The notes under the pieces: generated by a model | What the model was told of the DNA's origin: nothing | The model's database searches: none | The model's input: the letters and a program-made list of their open reading frames with translations, nothing else | Position numbers and translations under genes: made by a program | Assembly: GCA_030650275.1 (NCBI GenBank) | Contig: JAUSEK010000025.1 | Location: 1-56,897 of the forward strand | Length of the DNA: 56,897 nt | Reading direction: 5' to 3' | Source: Candidatus Omnitrophota bacterium | GTDB taxonomy: Bacteria; Omnitrophota; Gorgyraeia; Zapsychrales; Fredricksoniimonadaceae | Shown: in pieces, positions 45,435 to 53,182 of the stretch | How positions within the stretch are numbered: the first letter of the stretch is position 1 | How the letters are laid out: each line of letters starts with the position of its first letter

Positions 45435-46508
45435 ATGTTCCAGAAAATCCAAAAATTCATCCGCGCCATTTCCGACCACGTTGTAGGCCTTTTTTCCAAA
45501 GACATGGGCATTGACCTGGGCACAGCCACGACCCTCGTGTATGTCAAGGGTGAAGGTGTTGTTTTGTGCGAGCCCTCGGTGGTGGCCATTGAAAAGGACA
45601 CCAACCGCGTGATCGCCGTCGGCGAAGAAGCCAAAAGGATGCTCGGCCGCACCCCGGGCAGCATCGTCGCCATCCGTCCCATGAAAGACGGCGTCATTTC
45701 CGATTTTGAAGTGACGGAGGCGATGCTCAAATATTTTATCCGCAAGGTCCAGCCCAGCAAATTTTTGTTCCGTCCGACCATCGTCATCGCCATCCCGTCA
45801 GGCATCACCGAGGTGGAAAAGCGCGCGGTCATTGATTCCGCCGAACACGCGGGCGCGCGGCACGTCATCCTCATTGAAGAGCCCAAGGCCGCGGCCATCG
45901 GCGTTGGCCTGCCCGTGCATGAGCCGGCCGGCAACATGATCATTGACATCGGCGGCGGGACCACGGAATTCGCGGTCATTTCTCTGGGCGGTCTGGTCTA
46001 TGCCAAATCCATCCGTATCGCCGGCGACGAGATGGACGTGGCCATCATTGAATATTTAAGGAAGACCTATAACCTGATGATCGGCGAACGCACGGCGGAG
46101 GAAATTAAAATTCGCATCGGCTCGGCCTATCCTTTGGAAGAGGAATTGAACATGGACGTGCGCGGCCGCGATCTGATCGCCGGCCTGCCCAAGACCATCA
46201 ACGTCACGTCCGTTGAGATCCGCGAAGCCCTGCAGGACCCGGTACAGACGATCGTGGATGCGTCCAAGTCCACGCTGGAACACACTCCGCCGGAATTGGC
46301 CGCGGACCTCATTGACCGGGGCATCGTCATGGCCGGAGGCGGTTCTTTACTGCGCGGCCTGGACAAGCGCATCGCCGAGGAAACCGGCCTGCCCGTGCAT
46401 GTCGCGGACGACCCTTTGACCGCGGTGGTGCTGGGGACCGGCGCCACACTTGACATGCCGCCGGCCATGCGCCGCAGATTCACGGCTCATACAAAATTGG
46501 ATTTCTGA
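45435..46508 (+). CDS. mreB: Rod shape-determining protein MreB
   Basis: 357 aa bacterial actin. Phosphate and nucleotide loops: [32 protein letters not shown], and [12 protein letters not shown]. An N-terminal extension of about 24 residues ([20 protein letters not shown]) looks like the amphipathic membrane-binding helix. Forms filaments under the inner membrane that direct cell-wall synthesis. mreC follows 1 nt later. Confidence 0.97.
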   Translation: MFQKIQKFIRAISDHVVGLFSKDMGIDLGTATTLVYVKGEGVVLCEPSVVAIEKDTNRVIAVGEEAKRMLGRTPGSIVAIRPMKDGVISDFEVTEAMLKYFIRKVQPSKFLFRPTIVIAIPSGITEVEKRAVIDSAEHAGARHVILIEEPKAAAIGVGLPVHEPAGNMIIDIGGGTTEFAVISLGGLVYAKSIRIAGDEMDVAIIEYLRKTYNLMIGERTAEEIKIRIGSAYPLEEELNMDVRGRDLIAGLPKTINVTSVEIREALQDPVQTIVDASKSTLEHTPPELAADLIDRGIVMAGGGSLLRGLDKRIAEETGLPVHVADDPLTAVVLGTGATLDMPPAMRRRFTAHTKLDF

Positions 46509-46509
46509 T

Positions 46510-47286
46510 GTGCTTCGAAAACACCGCAAAACAGCCGCCTATCTTGCCGTTTTTATCATCCCGTTCCTGATCGTATTATTTAAACCGAAAACTCCCAATG
46601 CCGTCGTTCTTTTAGACGCCGGCGCCGGCCCCGCGGGATTTTTTAAGTCCGCGGCCCGGGAATTCAAAAAATTTGTTTTTTACCGCGACACGTATGACGC
46701 CTATCTTTTCTTAAAGAAACAAAACGACGTTTTAAAAGCCGGTGCCGTGGCCTTGCGCGAGGCGCTGGCCAAGGCCGAGGTTGCGGCGGACATCGCGCGG
46801 TTTAGGCGCGGTCAGGATTACCCGTCCTTAGTCGCTGATGTTGTCGGCCGCGACCCTTCCAGCTGGAACGCGTCCCTGGTTTTGGACAAGGGCTCGTCGG
46901 AAGGGGTGAAGATCGGCATGCCGGTGGTCAGCCCCCTGGGTGTCGTGGGCCGCGTCGCCGAGGTGGGGCGCAACACGAGCAAGGTCATTTTATTGGCGGA
47001 CCCCAATTTCGCGGTGGCGGGCCTGGTGGCCCGCTCGCGGGAAAGCGGGCTGGTGACAGGCACCCTGCAGGGTTCCTGCCGTCTGGAGTATTTGACGGAC
47101 AATGCCGACGTGAAAGTGGGGGACCAGGTGGTGACGTCCAAGTTGAGTTCCGGTTTTCCCGAGGGCATTCTTATCGGCCGCGTGGTGGACGTGCAGGCCG
47201 GCATCAGCAGCCGCTCGGTGGAATGCCTCGTCGAACCGGCCGTTAACCTTTCGCAATTGGAACAAGTTGTGATTATAAAGCGGTAG
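46510..47286 (+). CDS. mreC: Rod shape-determining protein MreC
   Basis: 258 aa with GTG start right after mreB. One N-terminal membrane helix (AAYLAVFIIPFLIVLF), a coiled coil (about 55-95), and the MreC beta domain (VVGRDPSSWNASLVLDKGSSEGVKIGMPVV region, with VVSPLGVVGRVAEVG). Bridges MreB to periplasmic cell-wall enzymes. mreD, PBP2 and rodA do not follow. The stop TAG is part of a family B repeat. Confidence 0.93.
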   Translation: MLRKHRKTAAYLAVFIIPFLIVLFKPKTPNAVVLLDAGAGPAGFFKSAAREFKKFVFYRDTYDAYLFLKKQNDVLKAGAVALREALAKAEVAADIARFRRGQDYPSLVADVVGRDPSSWNASLVLDKGSSEGVKIGMPVVSPLGVVGRVAEVGRNTSKVILLADPNFAVAGLVARSRESGLVTGTLQGSCRLEYLTDNADVKVGDQVVTSKLSSGFPEGILIGRVVDVQAGISSRSVECLVEPAVNLSQLEQVVIIKR

Positions 47287-47311
47287 AGACGCAGCATTGC
47301 TGCGTCTGTAC
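47283..47311 (+). repeat. Palindromic repeat, family B
   Basis: GTAGAGACGCAGCA / TGCTGCGTCTGTAC, identical in arms to the copy at 40578. Supplies the mreC stop TAG (47284-47286) and sits just before the ABC ATPase gene. Confidence 0.9.
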
Positions 47312-47323
47312 AGGCATGAATGC

Positions 47324-48031
47324 ATGAACGCCATTGAAATCCATGGTTTAGTCAAGACCTACCGCAACGGCACAAAGGCGCTCAAAGGGGTGGACCTGAC
47401 CGTTGCCAAAGGGGATTTTTTTGCCTTGCTGGGCGCCAACGGCGCGGGCAAGACCACACTCATCGGCATCCTCACGGGTCTGGTCAACAAAACCGCGGGC
47501 ACGGTCAAGGTGTTCGGCTGCGACATTGACAAGGATTTCGCCAACGCCAAGCGCATGCTCGGGGTGGTGCCGCAGGAATTCAATTTCAACATGTTTGAGA
47601 ATGTCCAGGACATCGTCGTCAACCAGGCCGGATATTTCGGCGTGCCGTCCAAGACAGCGATCAGGGACGCCGAGGGTATTTTAAAGATGGTGGGCCTGTG
47701 GAAAAAACGCCGGTCCATGGCCCGCACGCTCTCCGGTGGCATGAAGCGCCGGCTCATGATCGCCCGCGCGCTCATCCATCACCCGAAGGTCCTCATCCTT
47801 GACGAACCCACCGCCGGGGTGGACGTGGAACTGCGCTTAGGCATGTGGGATTATCTGCGCGGCATCAACAGCCGGGGCACGACCATCCTTTTGACCACGC
47901 ATTATTTGGAAGAGGTCGAGCAGATGTGCCGCAACGCGGCCATCATCAAGGACGGGCTCATCGTGCGTCATGACGCGGTGCCCAACCTGCTGCCTCTGGA
48001 AAAATTGTTTTTGGAAATTTTAAAAACGTAA
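47324..48031 (+). CDS. ABC transporter ATP-binding protein (ABC-2 type exporter)
   Basis: 235 aa. Walker A GANGAGKTTLIG, signature LSGGMKRRLMIARAL, Walker B VLILDEPTAG, H-loop TTHYLEE. The DrrA/YadG-like group exports drugs, lipids or polysaccharides with a dimer of the permease that follows. ATG 47324 was chosen; the earlier in-frame ATG is made of repeat sequence. Confidence 0.93.
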   Translation: MNAIEIHGLVKTYRNGTKALKGVDLTVAKGDFFALLGANGAGKTTLIGILTGLVNKTAGTVKVFGCDIDKDFANAKRMLGVVPQEFNFNMFENVQDIVVNQAGYFGVPSKTAIRDAEGILKMVGLWKKRRSMARTLSGGMKRRLMIARALIHHPKVLILDEPTAGVDVELRLGMWDYLRGINSRGTTILLTTHYLEEVEQMCRNAAIIKDGLIVRHDAVPNLLPLEKLFLEILKT

Positions 48032-48033
48032 AT

Positions 48034-48804
48034 ATGGTTTACACCGATTACATTGCTTTAAAAACCATCGTCCGCAAAGAGGTCACGCGCATCATGCGCA
48101 TCTGGACGCAGACGCTTTTGCCGCCTTTGATCACGCAGACCCTGTATTTCCTCATCTTCGGCAAGTTCATCGGCGCGCAGATCGCCCCCATCGGAGGCGT
48201 CACCTACATGTCCTTTATCGTGCCGGGGCTGGTGATGATGGGGGTCATCGGCTCTTCCTACGGCAATGTGGTCAGTTCCTTTTTCGGGGCCAAGTTCCAG
48301 CGCAGTATTGAAGAGATCCTCGTTTCACCCGCGCCCAACTGGGTCATTTTGGCCGGTTACGTGACGGGAGGGGTCATCCGGGGCACGGTGGTCGGTGCTT
48401 TGGTCTTCGGCATCTCCTGTTTCTTCACTCATCCGGCGATCTACAATATCTGGGCCGTGCTTTTTTTTATGACCGTCACCGCGGTGCTGTTCTCACTGGG
48501 TGCTTTCATCAACGGCATTTTCGCCCGTAATTTTGACGAAGTGGCTTTTTTCCAGAATTTCATCCTCACCCCGCTCATGTATTTGGGGGGCGTGTTTTAT
48601 TCCATCCACAGTTTGCCGGCGTTTTGGCAGAAAGCGTCTTTGTTCAACCCGTTGGTCTACATGATCAACGGTTTTCGTTACGGGTTTTACGGGTTCAGCG
48701 ATGTGCATTTGGCGGTGTCTGCGGCCATTTTGGTGGTCCTGACCGTTGCCCTGACCGCTTTGAGCTTGTGGCTTTTGAAAAAGGGTATCGGCATCAAAAA
48801 TTAA
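48034..48804 (+). CDS. ABC-2 type permease
   Basis: 256 aa, six predicted helices, YadH/DrrB-like. IAPIGGVTYMSFIVPGLVMM and SPAPNWVILAGYVTGGVIRG are typical ABC2_membrane stretches. It begins 2 nt after the ATPase stop, so the two form one unit. The stop codon runs into a strong hairpin. Confidence 0.92.
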   Translation: MVYTDYIALKTIVRKEVTRIMRIWTQTLLPPLITQTLYFLIFGKFIGAQIAPIGGVTYMSFIVPGLVMMGVIGSSYGNVVSSFFGAKFQRSIEEILVSPAPNWVILAGYVTGGVIRGTVVGALVFGISCFFTHPAIYNIWAVLFFMTVTAVLFSLGAFINGIFARNFDEVAFFQNFILTPLMYLGGVFYSIHSLPAFWQKASLFNPLVYMINGFRYGFYGFSDVHLAVSAAILVVLTVALTALSLWLLKKGIGIKN

Positions 48805-48844
48805 GGTAGCACCTGCCTTCTTTCGAGAAGGCAGGTGCTACCTT
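48803..48844 (+). terminator. UUCG-loop hairpin terminator (family C repeat)
   Basis: Perfect 19-bp stem: AAGGTAGCACCTGCCTTCT (48803-48821) and AGAAGGCAGGTGCTACCTT (48826-48844) with loop TTCG, followed by TTTACAA. It overlaps the permease stop codon. The left arm alone occurs at 22006, and a related palindrome lies at 54623. Confidence 0.8.
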
Positions 48845-48869
48845 TACAACCAACCAACAGGAGGGGAAT

Positions 48870-49448
48870 ATGCGTACGTTTCGTTTATTCGTTTTGGCCA
48901 CCGGTATCGTTTTGGCGGGGCAGGGGGTTTGGGCTGCTGGTGATACCTATACCATTGATACGGCCCATTCAAGCATTGGCTTTTCGGCCAGGCACATGAT
49001 GGTCTCCACGGTCATCGGCGCTTTTGATGATTATCAGGGTACCATCACCTATGACCCGGCTGACCCGGCCGCGTTCAAGGCCGATGTCACCATCCAGGCC
49101 AAAAGCATTAACACCAAGGCGGCCAAGCGCGATGACCATTTGCGTAGCGCGGAGTTTTTTGACGTTGAAAAGCACCCGGTCATCACCTTCACAACCGTGA
49201 AACTGGACAAACAGGACGGCCGGGCGGTTTTGACCGGAAGTTTGACCATGAAAGGTGTTGCCAAGGAGGTCTCCATTCCGGTAACGATCGCCGGCCCGAT
49301 CCAGGGTGGATCGATCATCGGCCTAAGCGGTTCTTTCACCCTCAACCGTCAGGATTACGGCATTAACTGGAACCAAGCCCTGGATAACGGCGGCTTGGCG
49401 GTCAGCGATGAGGTCAAGGTGGATATAAACATAGAGGCGCACAAATAA
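48870..49448 (+). CDS. YceI family periplasmic protein
   Basis: 192 aa. Signal peptide (about 1-23, ending VWA-AGD), then a lipocalin-like YceI beta-barrel: IDTAHSSIGFSARHMMVSTV, LRSAEFFDVEKHPVITF and SGSFTLNRQDYGI. Members bind polyisoprenoids in the periplasm. AGGAGGGG precedes the ATG; the gene follows the hairpin at 48803, so it is a separate transcript. Confidence 0.93.
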   Translation: MRTFRLFVLATGIVLAGQGVWAAGDTYTIDTAHSSIGFSARHMMVSTVIGAFDDYQGTITYDPADPAAFKADVTIQAKSINTKAAKRDDHLRSAEFFDVEKHPVITFTTVKLDKQDGRAVLTGSLTMKGVAKEVSIPVTIAGPIQGGSIIGLSGSFTLNRQDYGINWNQALDNGGLAVSDEVKVDINIEAHK

Positions 49449-49450
49449 CG

Positions 49451-49558
49451 TAGGGGCCGGGTCCAGAAACCGCTTTCTAAAAAATCTCTGTTTACGCTTG
49501 CCAAGGTCTTGGCAGATGATATATTTGAAGTAGGGGCACGGGTATGCCGTGCCCGTAC
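49451..49558 (+). repeat. Family A repeat copies downstream of yceI
   Basis: A half copy GTAGGGGCCGGG at 49451 and a full copy 49530-49558 (GTAGGGGCACGGG / CCGTGCCCGTAC around TATG). No gene is seen in the 188-nt gap to the next start. Confidence 0.85.
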
Positions 49559-49636
49559 ATACGAATGGCGCGCCAGACCAATCAAGGGATGGTGATTTTA
49601 TAGATAAGAAAGCGTCAGAACCGAAAGGAGGGTCAC

Positions 49637-50296
49637 ATGATTACGTTTAACTACATCATGGATCCACTTAAAGAAGTAGGCGGTATGGTTTTGGGCGTTA
49701 CCCCAACGGTGTTTTGGGTGTTGGTTGTGCTGGTGGCGGGTACCTTGCTGGCGCGCACGCTCGGTTCAGTGGTGGCCGACGTGATCAAACGCATTCAGGT
49801 GGACAAGATCAGCAATACGATCGGTCTGGCCGGCGCTTTGGATGCCGGCGGGATCAAGCGTCCCATCAGCGAGTTGGTAGGCACCATTATTTCCTGGGTG
49901 CTGACGGTCACGACGTTCGTGGTCGCCCTCAAGCTGGTAGGGATCGCGGTCCTCGGTGAAGCGACCAGCGCCGTGATGGCCTATTTGCCCGGGCTTTTGT
50001 CCGGCATCGTGGCCTTGACGGTCGCCATCATCATCGCGCATATCATCGCCGCGTTCATTAAGGTTGTCGCGGTCAACACCGATATGCCGAAACCCGAATT
50101 AATGGCCACCTTCACCAAATGGGCGATTGTCCTGACCGGATTTGTCGCCTTCATGGAAAAGGTGGGTCTCGGGTTTTTGCTGACCGGAACGCCGTTCACG
50201 TTGATCATCGCCGCGCTGGCCCTGGCCTTAGGCCTGTCCTTCGGTCTTGGCGGCCGCGAACATGCGTCCCGTTATTTGGACAAGATCTTGAAATAA
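49637..50296 (+). CDS. MscS-like conserved TM-helix membrane protein
   Basis: 219 aa, five or so hydrophobic helices. Two copies of the TM_helix element occur (ISNTIGLAGALDAGGIKRPISE; the second ends LSFGLGGREHASRYLDKIL). The FGLGGREHA end is typical of CmpX/MscS-related proteins, but the beta and C-terminal cytoplasmic domains of MscS are absent. Possibly a small channel or scaffold. GAAAGGAGGG precedes ATG. Confidence 0.85.
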   Translation: MITFNYIMDPLKEVGGMVLGVTPTVFWVLVVLVAGTLLARTLGSVVADVIKRIQVDKISNTIGLAGALDAGGIKRPISELVGTIISWVLTVTTFVVALKLVGIAVLGEATSAVMAYLPGLLSGIVALTVAIIIAHIIAAFIKVVAVNTDMPKPELMATFTKWAIVLTGFVAFMEKVGLGFLLTGTPFTLIIAALALALGLSFGLGGREHASRYLDKILK

Positions 50297-50314
50297 CGCG
50301 TTTTTCCTCGCTGT

Positions 50315-50346
50315 AAAAAAGGGGACACTTTATAGTGTCCCCTTTT
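50315..50346 (+). terminator. Intrinsic terminator
   Basis: AAAAGGGGACACT (50317-50329), loop TTAT, AGTGTCCCCTTTT (50334-50346), then CTTTTG. Perfect 13-bp stem with a U-rich tail. It ends the TM-helix gene and insulates the toxin-antitoxin promoter. Confidence 0.85.
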
Positions 50347-50357
50347 CTTTTGTGGGC

Positions 50358-50429
50358 TTGACTTTTTTCAGATAGAATGTATACTTATTTCAGATAGTAT
50401 ACAGATAGATACATCAACTGAAATAAGTA
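50358..50429 (+). promoter_or_regulatory. Promoter and operator of the AbiE pair
   Basis: TTGACT (50358-50363), 16-nt spacer, TATACT (50380-50385). Perfect 12-bp inverted repeat TACTTATTTCAG (50382-50393) and CTGAAATAAGTA (50418-50429) covers the -10 box and the start region, and CAGATAG occurs three times (50369, 50391, 50402). AbiEi-type antitoxins repress their own promoter through inverted repeats, so this is the likely operator. Confidence 0.7.
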
Positions 50430-50433
50430 GAAT

Positions 50434-51045
50434 ATGCGTTTTGAGGACGTTTATAGGGAACTCGCCGGAAAGAAATATTACGTTTTCTCCAGTGAAGATC
50501 TGTGCGCTTTTTTTCCGAAAGCAAAGAGATCAACGGTCAAGCAGCATCTTTCCAGGTGGAAAAGAAGCGGATTGGTGGCTTCTGTAAGAAAAAATCTTTA
50601 CGAACTGACTTATCCCGGGTCTTACCATGTGCCGGATATGTATTTAGCCAATAAGATCTACGCGCCGTCGTATGTCTCGCTTGAGACCGCGCTTTCTCAT
50701 TATAGTATGATCCCCGATGTTTCCATGTCAGTCACGTCCATCACTGCTAAAGCGACCCGGCGATTTAAGAACCAGCACGGGCTCTTTACCTATCGGAGCG
50801 TTCAAACAAAAGCGTTTTGCGGCTATACGATCGAAAACCACAACGGTTTCGATATTTTGATCGCTGAACCGGAGAAGGCGCTGGTGGATTACGTTTATTT
50901 TAAGACCCTGCGAAAAACAAAATTGGATATTGAAGCGCTGCGGCTGGATAAAAAGAAGATCAGGCGGTTGGACCGAAAAAAACTCGAAACATACAGCCGC
51001 CTGTACGGGATCAACACAAAAGGAATCCTTGATGATCACCTATGA
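50434..51045 (+). CDS. AbiEi-type antitoxin
   Basis: 203 aa. An N-terminal winged-helix segment (FSSEDLCAFFPKAKRSTVKQ, LSRWKRSGLVASVRKNLYEL) and a C-terminal AbiEi_1-like part (YVSLETALSHYSMIP, ILIAEPEKALVDYVYF). It would neutralise the following nucleotidyltransferase and repress the operon. There is no ribosome site: the ATG lies 4 nt after the operator. Overlaps the toxin gene by 14 nt. Confidence 0.88.
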   Translation: MRFEDVYRELAGKKYYVFSSEDLCAFFPKAKRSTVKQHLSRWKRSGLVASVRKNLYELTYPGSYHVPDMYLANKIYAPSYVSLETALSHYSMIPDVSMSVTSITAKATRRFKNQHGLFTYRSVQTKAFCGYTIENHNGFDILIAEPEKALVDYVYFKTLRKTKLDIEALRLDKKKIRRLDRKKLETYSRLYGINTKGILDDHL

Positions 51046-51835
51046 AACGTTGATGAACGAGGCCAAAGAACGCGGCATGCCTGGCGTTAAAACACGGGGG
51101 GTGTTGAGGGAATATTTACAGGTATTGATCATGAAAGAGCTTTATCGCCTGGATATCGGAAAGAAGTTTTTCTTTACCGGCGGGACCTATTTACGGCTGG
51201 TGCATCACGCCAAGCGATTTTCAGAAGACCTCGATTTTAACGCGGCAAAGCTTTCCAGGACTGAATTTGAAGAGGCGCTCAAGAAAATTGTACCCGCGAT
51301 CAAGAATGAAGGGATGGTCTCCAAACTTGAATTTGATCACCGGGAGAATTTGTTGGTGGCGCGGGTGGTTTTCCCGGATATTGAAAGCATTTATGGGGTG
51401 GTCTCAAAATATTCCAAGAAAGAGGGTATTGTGATCAAAGTAGAAGTGAACCTGCCCCGTTGGGAGATCAAACCGGAAACACTCCTGATCAGCGGCTTCG
51501 GCCGGATGTATCCTGTGCTGTGCACACAAAAAGGCGCGCTTTTTGCCGATAAGATCGATGCTTTGATCAAGAAAAACAGGGCGCGGCATTTGTTTGACAT
51601 CATCTTTATGCTTTCTAACAAGTATCCCGTTGATGAGCAGGTATTAAATACGCTGGGCATTAAAGGGCCGCCGCTTGAAGCCATTTTGAAACGGGTGGAC
51701 GGTTTCTCTGAAGCACAGCTAAAGCATCAGGCCGAATCTCTGCGGCCCTTTTTGTTTGATGAAAACGAAGCACAACTGCTCATTAATGCTAAGACCATTG
51801 TTCGTCAATTAGTGGACCGTTTCCGACGCAGTTAA
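51032..51835 (+). CDS. AbiEii-type nucleotidyltransferase toxin
   Basis: 267 aa. The DUF1814/AbiEii nucleotidyltransferase motif is FTGGTYLRLVHHAKRFSEDL followed by DFNAAKL: GGT and the DxD-type DLDF are intact. A basic motif KIDALIKKNRARHLFDI follows. Type IV toxin-antitoxin systems of this kind act in phage exclusion and plasmid or island stability. ATG 51032 overlaps the antitoxin gene by 14 nt. Convergent with a minus-strand small gene whose stop shares its last bases. Confidence 0.88.
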   Translation: MITYETLMNEAKERGMPGVKTRGVLREYLQVLIMKELYRLDIGKKFFFTGGTYLRLVHHAKRFSEDLDFNAAKLSRTEFEEALKKIVPAIKNEGMVSKLEFDHRENLLVARVVFPDIESIYGVVSKYSKKEGIVIKVEVNLPRWEIKPETLLISGFGRMYPVLCTQKGALFADKIDALIKKNRARHLFDIIFMLSNKYPVDEQVLNTLGIKGPPLEAILKRVDGFSEAQLKHQAESLRPFLFDENEAQLLINAKTIVRQLVDRFRRS

Positions 51836-51933
51836 TGTGAAGGCATGTGTTTGCGGGCGCGATGGTCAAGATAGAACAGCACAACCACTCCGCCAACAAG
51901 GATCAAAGCGAAAATTATTATGTCCATGGTCAT
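51832..51933 (-). CDS. Tiny membrane protein (33 aa)
   Basis: Translation runs MTMDIIIFALILVGGVVV then LFYLDHRARKHMPSH. One membrane helix with a positively charged tail. Its ATG overlaps the stop of the upstream minus-strand gene (ATGA) and is preceded by GAAAGGAAA. Ends tail-to-tail with the AbiEii gene. No family recognised. Confidence 0.6.
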   Translation of the reverse strand: MTMDIIIFALILVGGVVVLFYLDHRARKHMPSH

Positions 51934-52124
51934 TTTCCTTTCTTTTCCATCAGTATAACACCTATAGCCAGGAACACAAGCGCCAGGCTGAAAATACCGA
52001 TACGCAGCCACAGCGTTATGTTGCTGAAAAAATGTGTGGCCAGCGCAACGGTACAGATGGCTTTACTCATGTCCGTGAAATATTTGGCGAGCAGGTCTTG
52101 GGTATCCGGCTGGATGATTTTCAT
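51930..52124 (-). CDS. Small membrane protein (64 aa)
   Basis: Residues 1-30 are polar (MKIIQPDTQDLLAKYFTDMS), then one hydrophobic stretch splits into TLWLRIGIFSLALVFLAIGV, ending MEKKGK. CGGAAA lies before the ATG. Upstream on the minus strand a perfect TATAAT lies about 36 nt before the ATG with TTGACT 20 nt before it, a long spacing. Forms a two-gene unit with the tiny gene at 51832. Function unknown. Confidence 0.55.
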   Translation of the reverse strand: MKIIQPDTQDLLAKYFTDMSKAICTVALATHFFSNITLWLRIGIFSLALVFLAIGVILMEKKGK

Positions 52125-52408
52125 GATAATTTCCGTGATAGGGGAGTTAATATTGATGATTATACTAATCTAATATTGATTATTAGTCAATCATTGTTTT
52201 CATCTGCAAAACGATCCATTACGCATCCCTTTAATTATTTATACATTATATAAAAAATTCCCGAAAGAAGTTGTCAATCGCAACGGGCTTGTTATAATTT
52301 ATTATGGATGGAAAAAATTTTTTCGCTTTTCATAAAAGAAGCACAACACTCTTAAAATAGGGCGTCAAGTTTTTATCAGTCAATTTGGTGGAAAATCGGG
52401 AGGCCTCA
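52125..52408. other. AT-rich intergenic region with a promoter
   Basis: 284 nt between the divergent minus-strand pair and the secreted protein. It holds the minus-strand TATAAT region (near 52160), the plus-strand promoter cassette at 52255, an AAAAAATTTTTT palindrome near 52313 and an 18-codon frame (52304-52360) with no ribosome site that I do not call a gene. Confidence 0.6.
52255..52301 (+). promoter_or_regulatory. Duplicated promoter cassette, copy 1
   Basis: TTGTCA (52271-52276), 16-nt spacer, TATAAT (52293-52298), with TG just before the -10 (extended -10). About 45 nt around it match copy 2 at 54501 nearly base for base, including GCAAYGGGCTTGTTATAAT. It precedes a secreted Lcl-domain protein. 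Confidence 0.7.
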
Positions 52409-53045
52409 ATGGCACGGCCTGATCTTGTTGCAGTTTTTTTCGTAATTCTTGTTTCCGGTGGGGGGGGTTGGAGGTGTAAGAATTTCGTATGCGGATACCG
52501 TTATTAACAATGCCCATTTAAATAACTTGACGATCAATGCGCCGTCGGCGGACCCCTGCGCCGGTTTGTCAATAGGCCAGACGTGCACGGGCGGCGCCAT
52601 CTATGCCGGCACGGGCTATGGCGACGGGCTTACGGCAACAGACAAATACATGGTAACTCCCAGCGACATCACGGGCGGTACCAGAGCATGGGCTACAGGG
52701 ACCTATGCTACTAGTAGTACGGGCGCAACGGACCTGAGCAATGGAAAGGCCAATACAGCAACTATAGTTGCGTTGGCGAGCACTACTCCCGCGGCCCTTG
52801 CGTGTTCAGACCTGGATTATGGGGGCTATACGGATTGGTTTCTACCTGCCAAGAATGAACTTAGCACTGTACTTTTTGCCAATAGAACGGCCTTGGGTGG
52901 GTTCGCGGTGGGTAGCACGGCCACCTATTGGTCGTCGTCGGAGGGCGGCACCACCAGCGCCTGGAGGCATTCCTTCGGCAGTAACGCCCAGATCAACATA
53001 AACAAGACGGTCAACGCCCGCGTCCGTTGCGTCCGGACGTATTGA
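52409..53045 (+). pseudogene. Secreted Lcl-domain protein split by a G8 tract
   Basis: A start ATG at 52409, 5 nt after GGGAGG, opens a hydrophobic leader (MARPDLVAVFFVILVSGG). The run of eight Gs at 52460-52467 puts the rest out of frame; the body (open from about 52449 to 53045) encodes VRISYADTVINNAHLNN and a C-terminal Lcl/DUF1566 domain (DWFLPAKNELS, TYWSSSEGG, NARVRCVRTY). With seven Gs the two parts join as SGGGVGGVRISYA, a good signal peptide. So this is either phase-OFF, a disrupted gene, or a homopolymer error. The intact protein would be about 211 aa, exported and surface-associated. Confidence 0.7.
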
Positions 53046-53110
53046 TGATTTGATCATTTTGAAGCGTTTCGGATCTTTGACCGTCAAGGTCTGCGGTCCC
53101 TCCCGATCAC

Positions 53111-53139
53111 TTGACAAAATCTTCTTTTTATGGCATTAT
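53111..53139 (+). promoter_or_regulatory. Promoter for the AAA ATPase gene
   Basis: TTGACA (53111-53116), 17-nt spacer, CATTAT (53134-53139). About 40 nt before the ATG at 53183, which has no ribosome site. Confidence 0.45.
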
Positions 53140-53182
53140 TTAGACAATAAACGTCAGGATTGTACAATTTCACCGTTTATAT

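Noticed and set aside
51837-52253. 138-aa plus-strand frame after the AbiEii gene
   Set aside because: No ribosome site or family features, and Gln/Arg-rich composition. It lies over the two small minus-strand membrane genes, which fit better.
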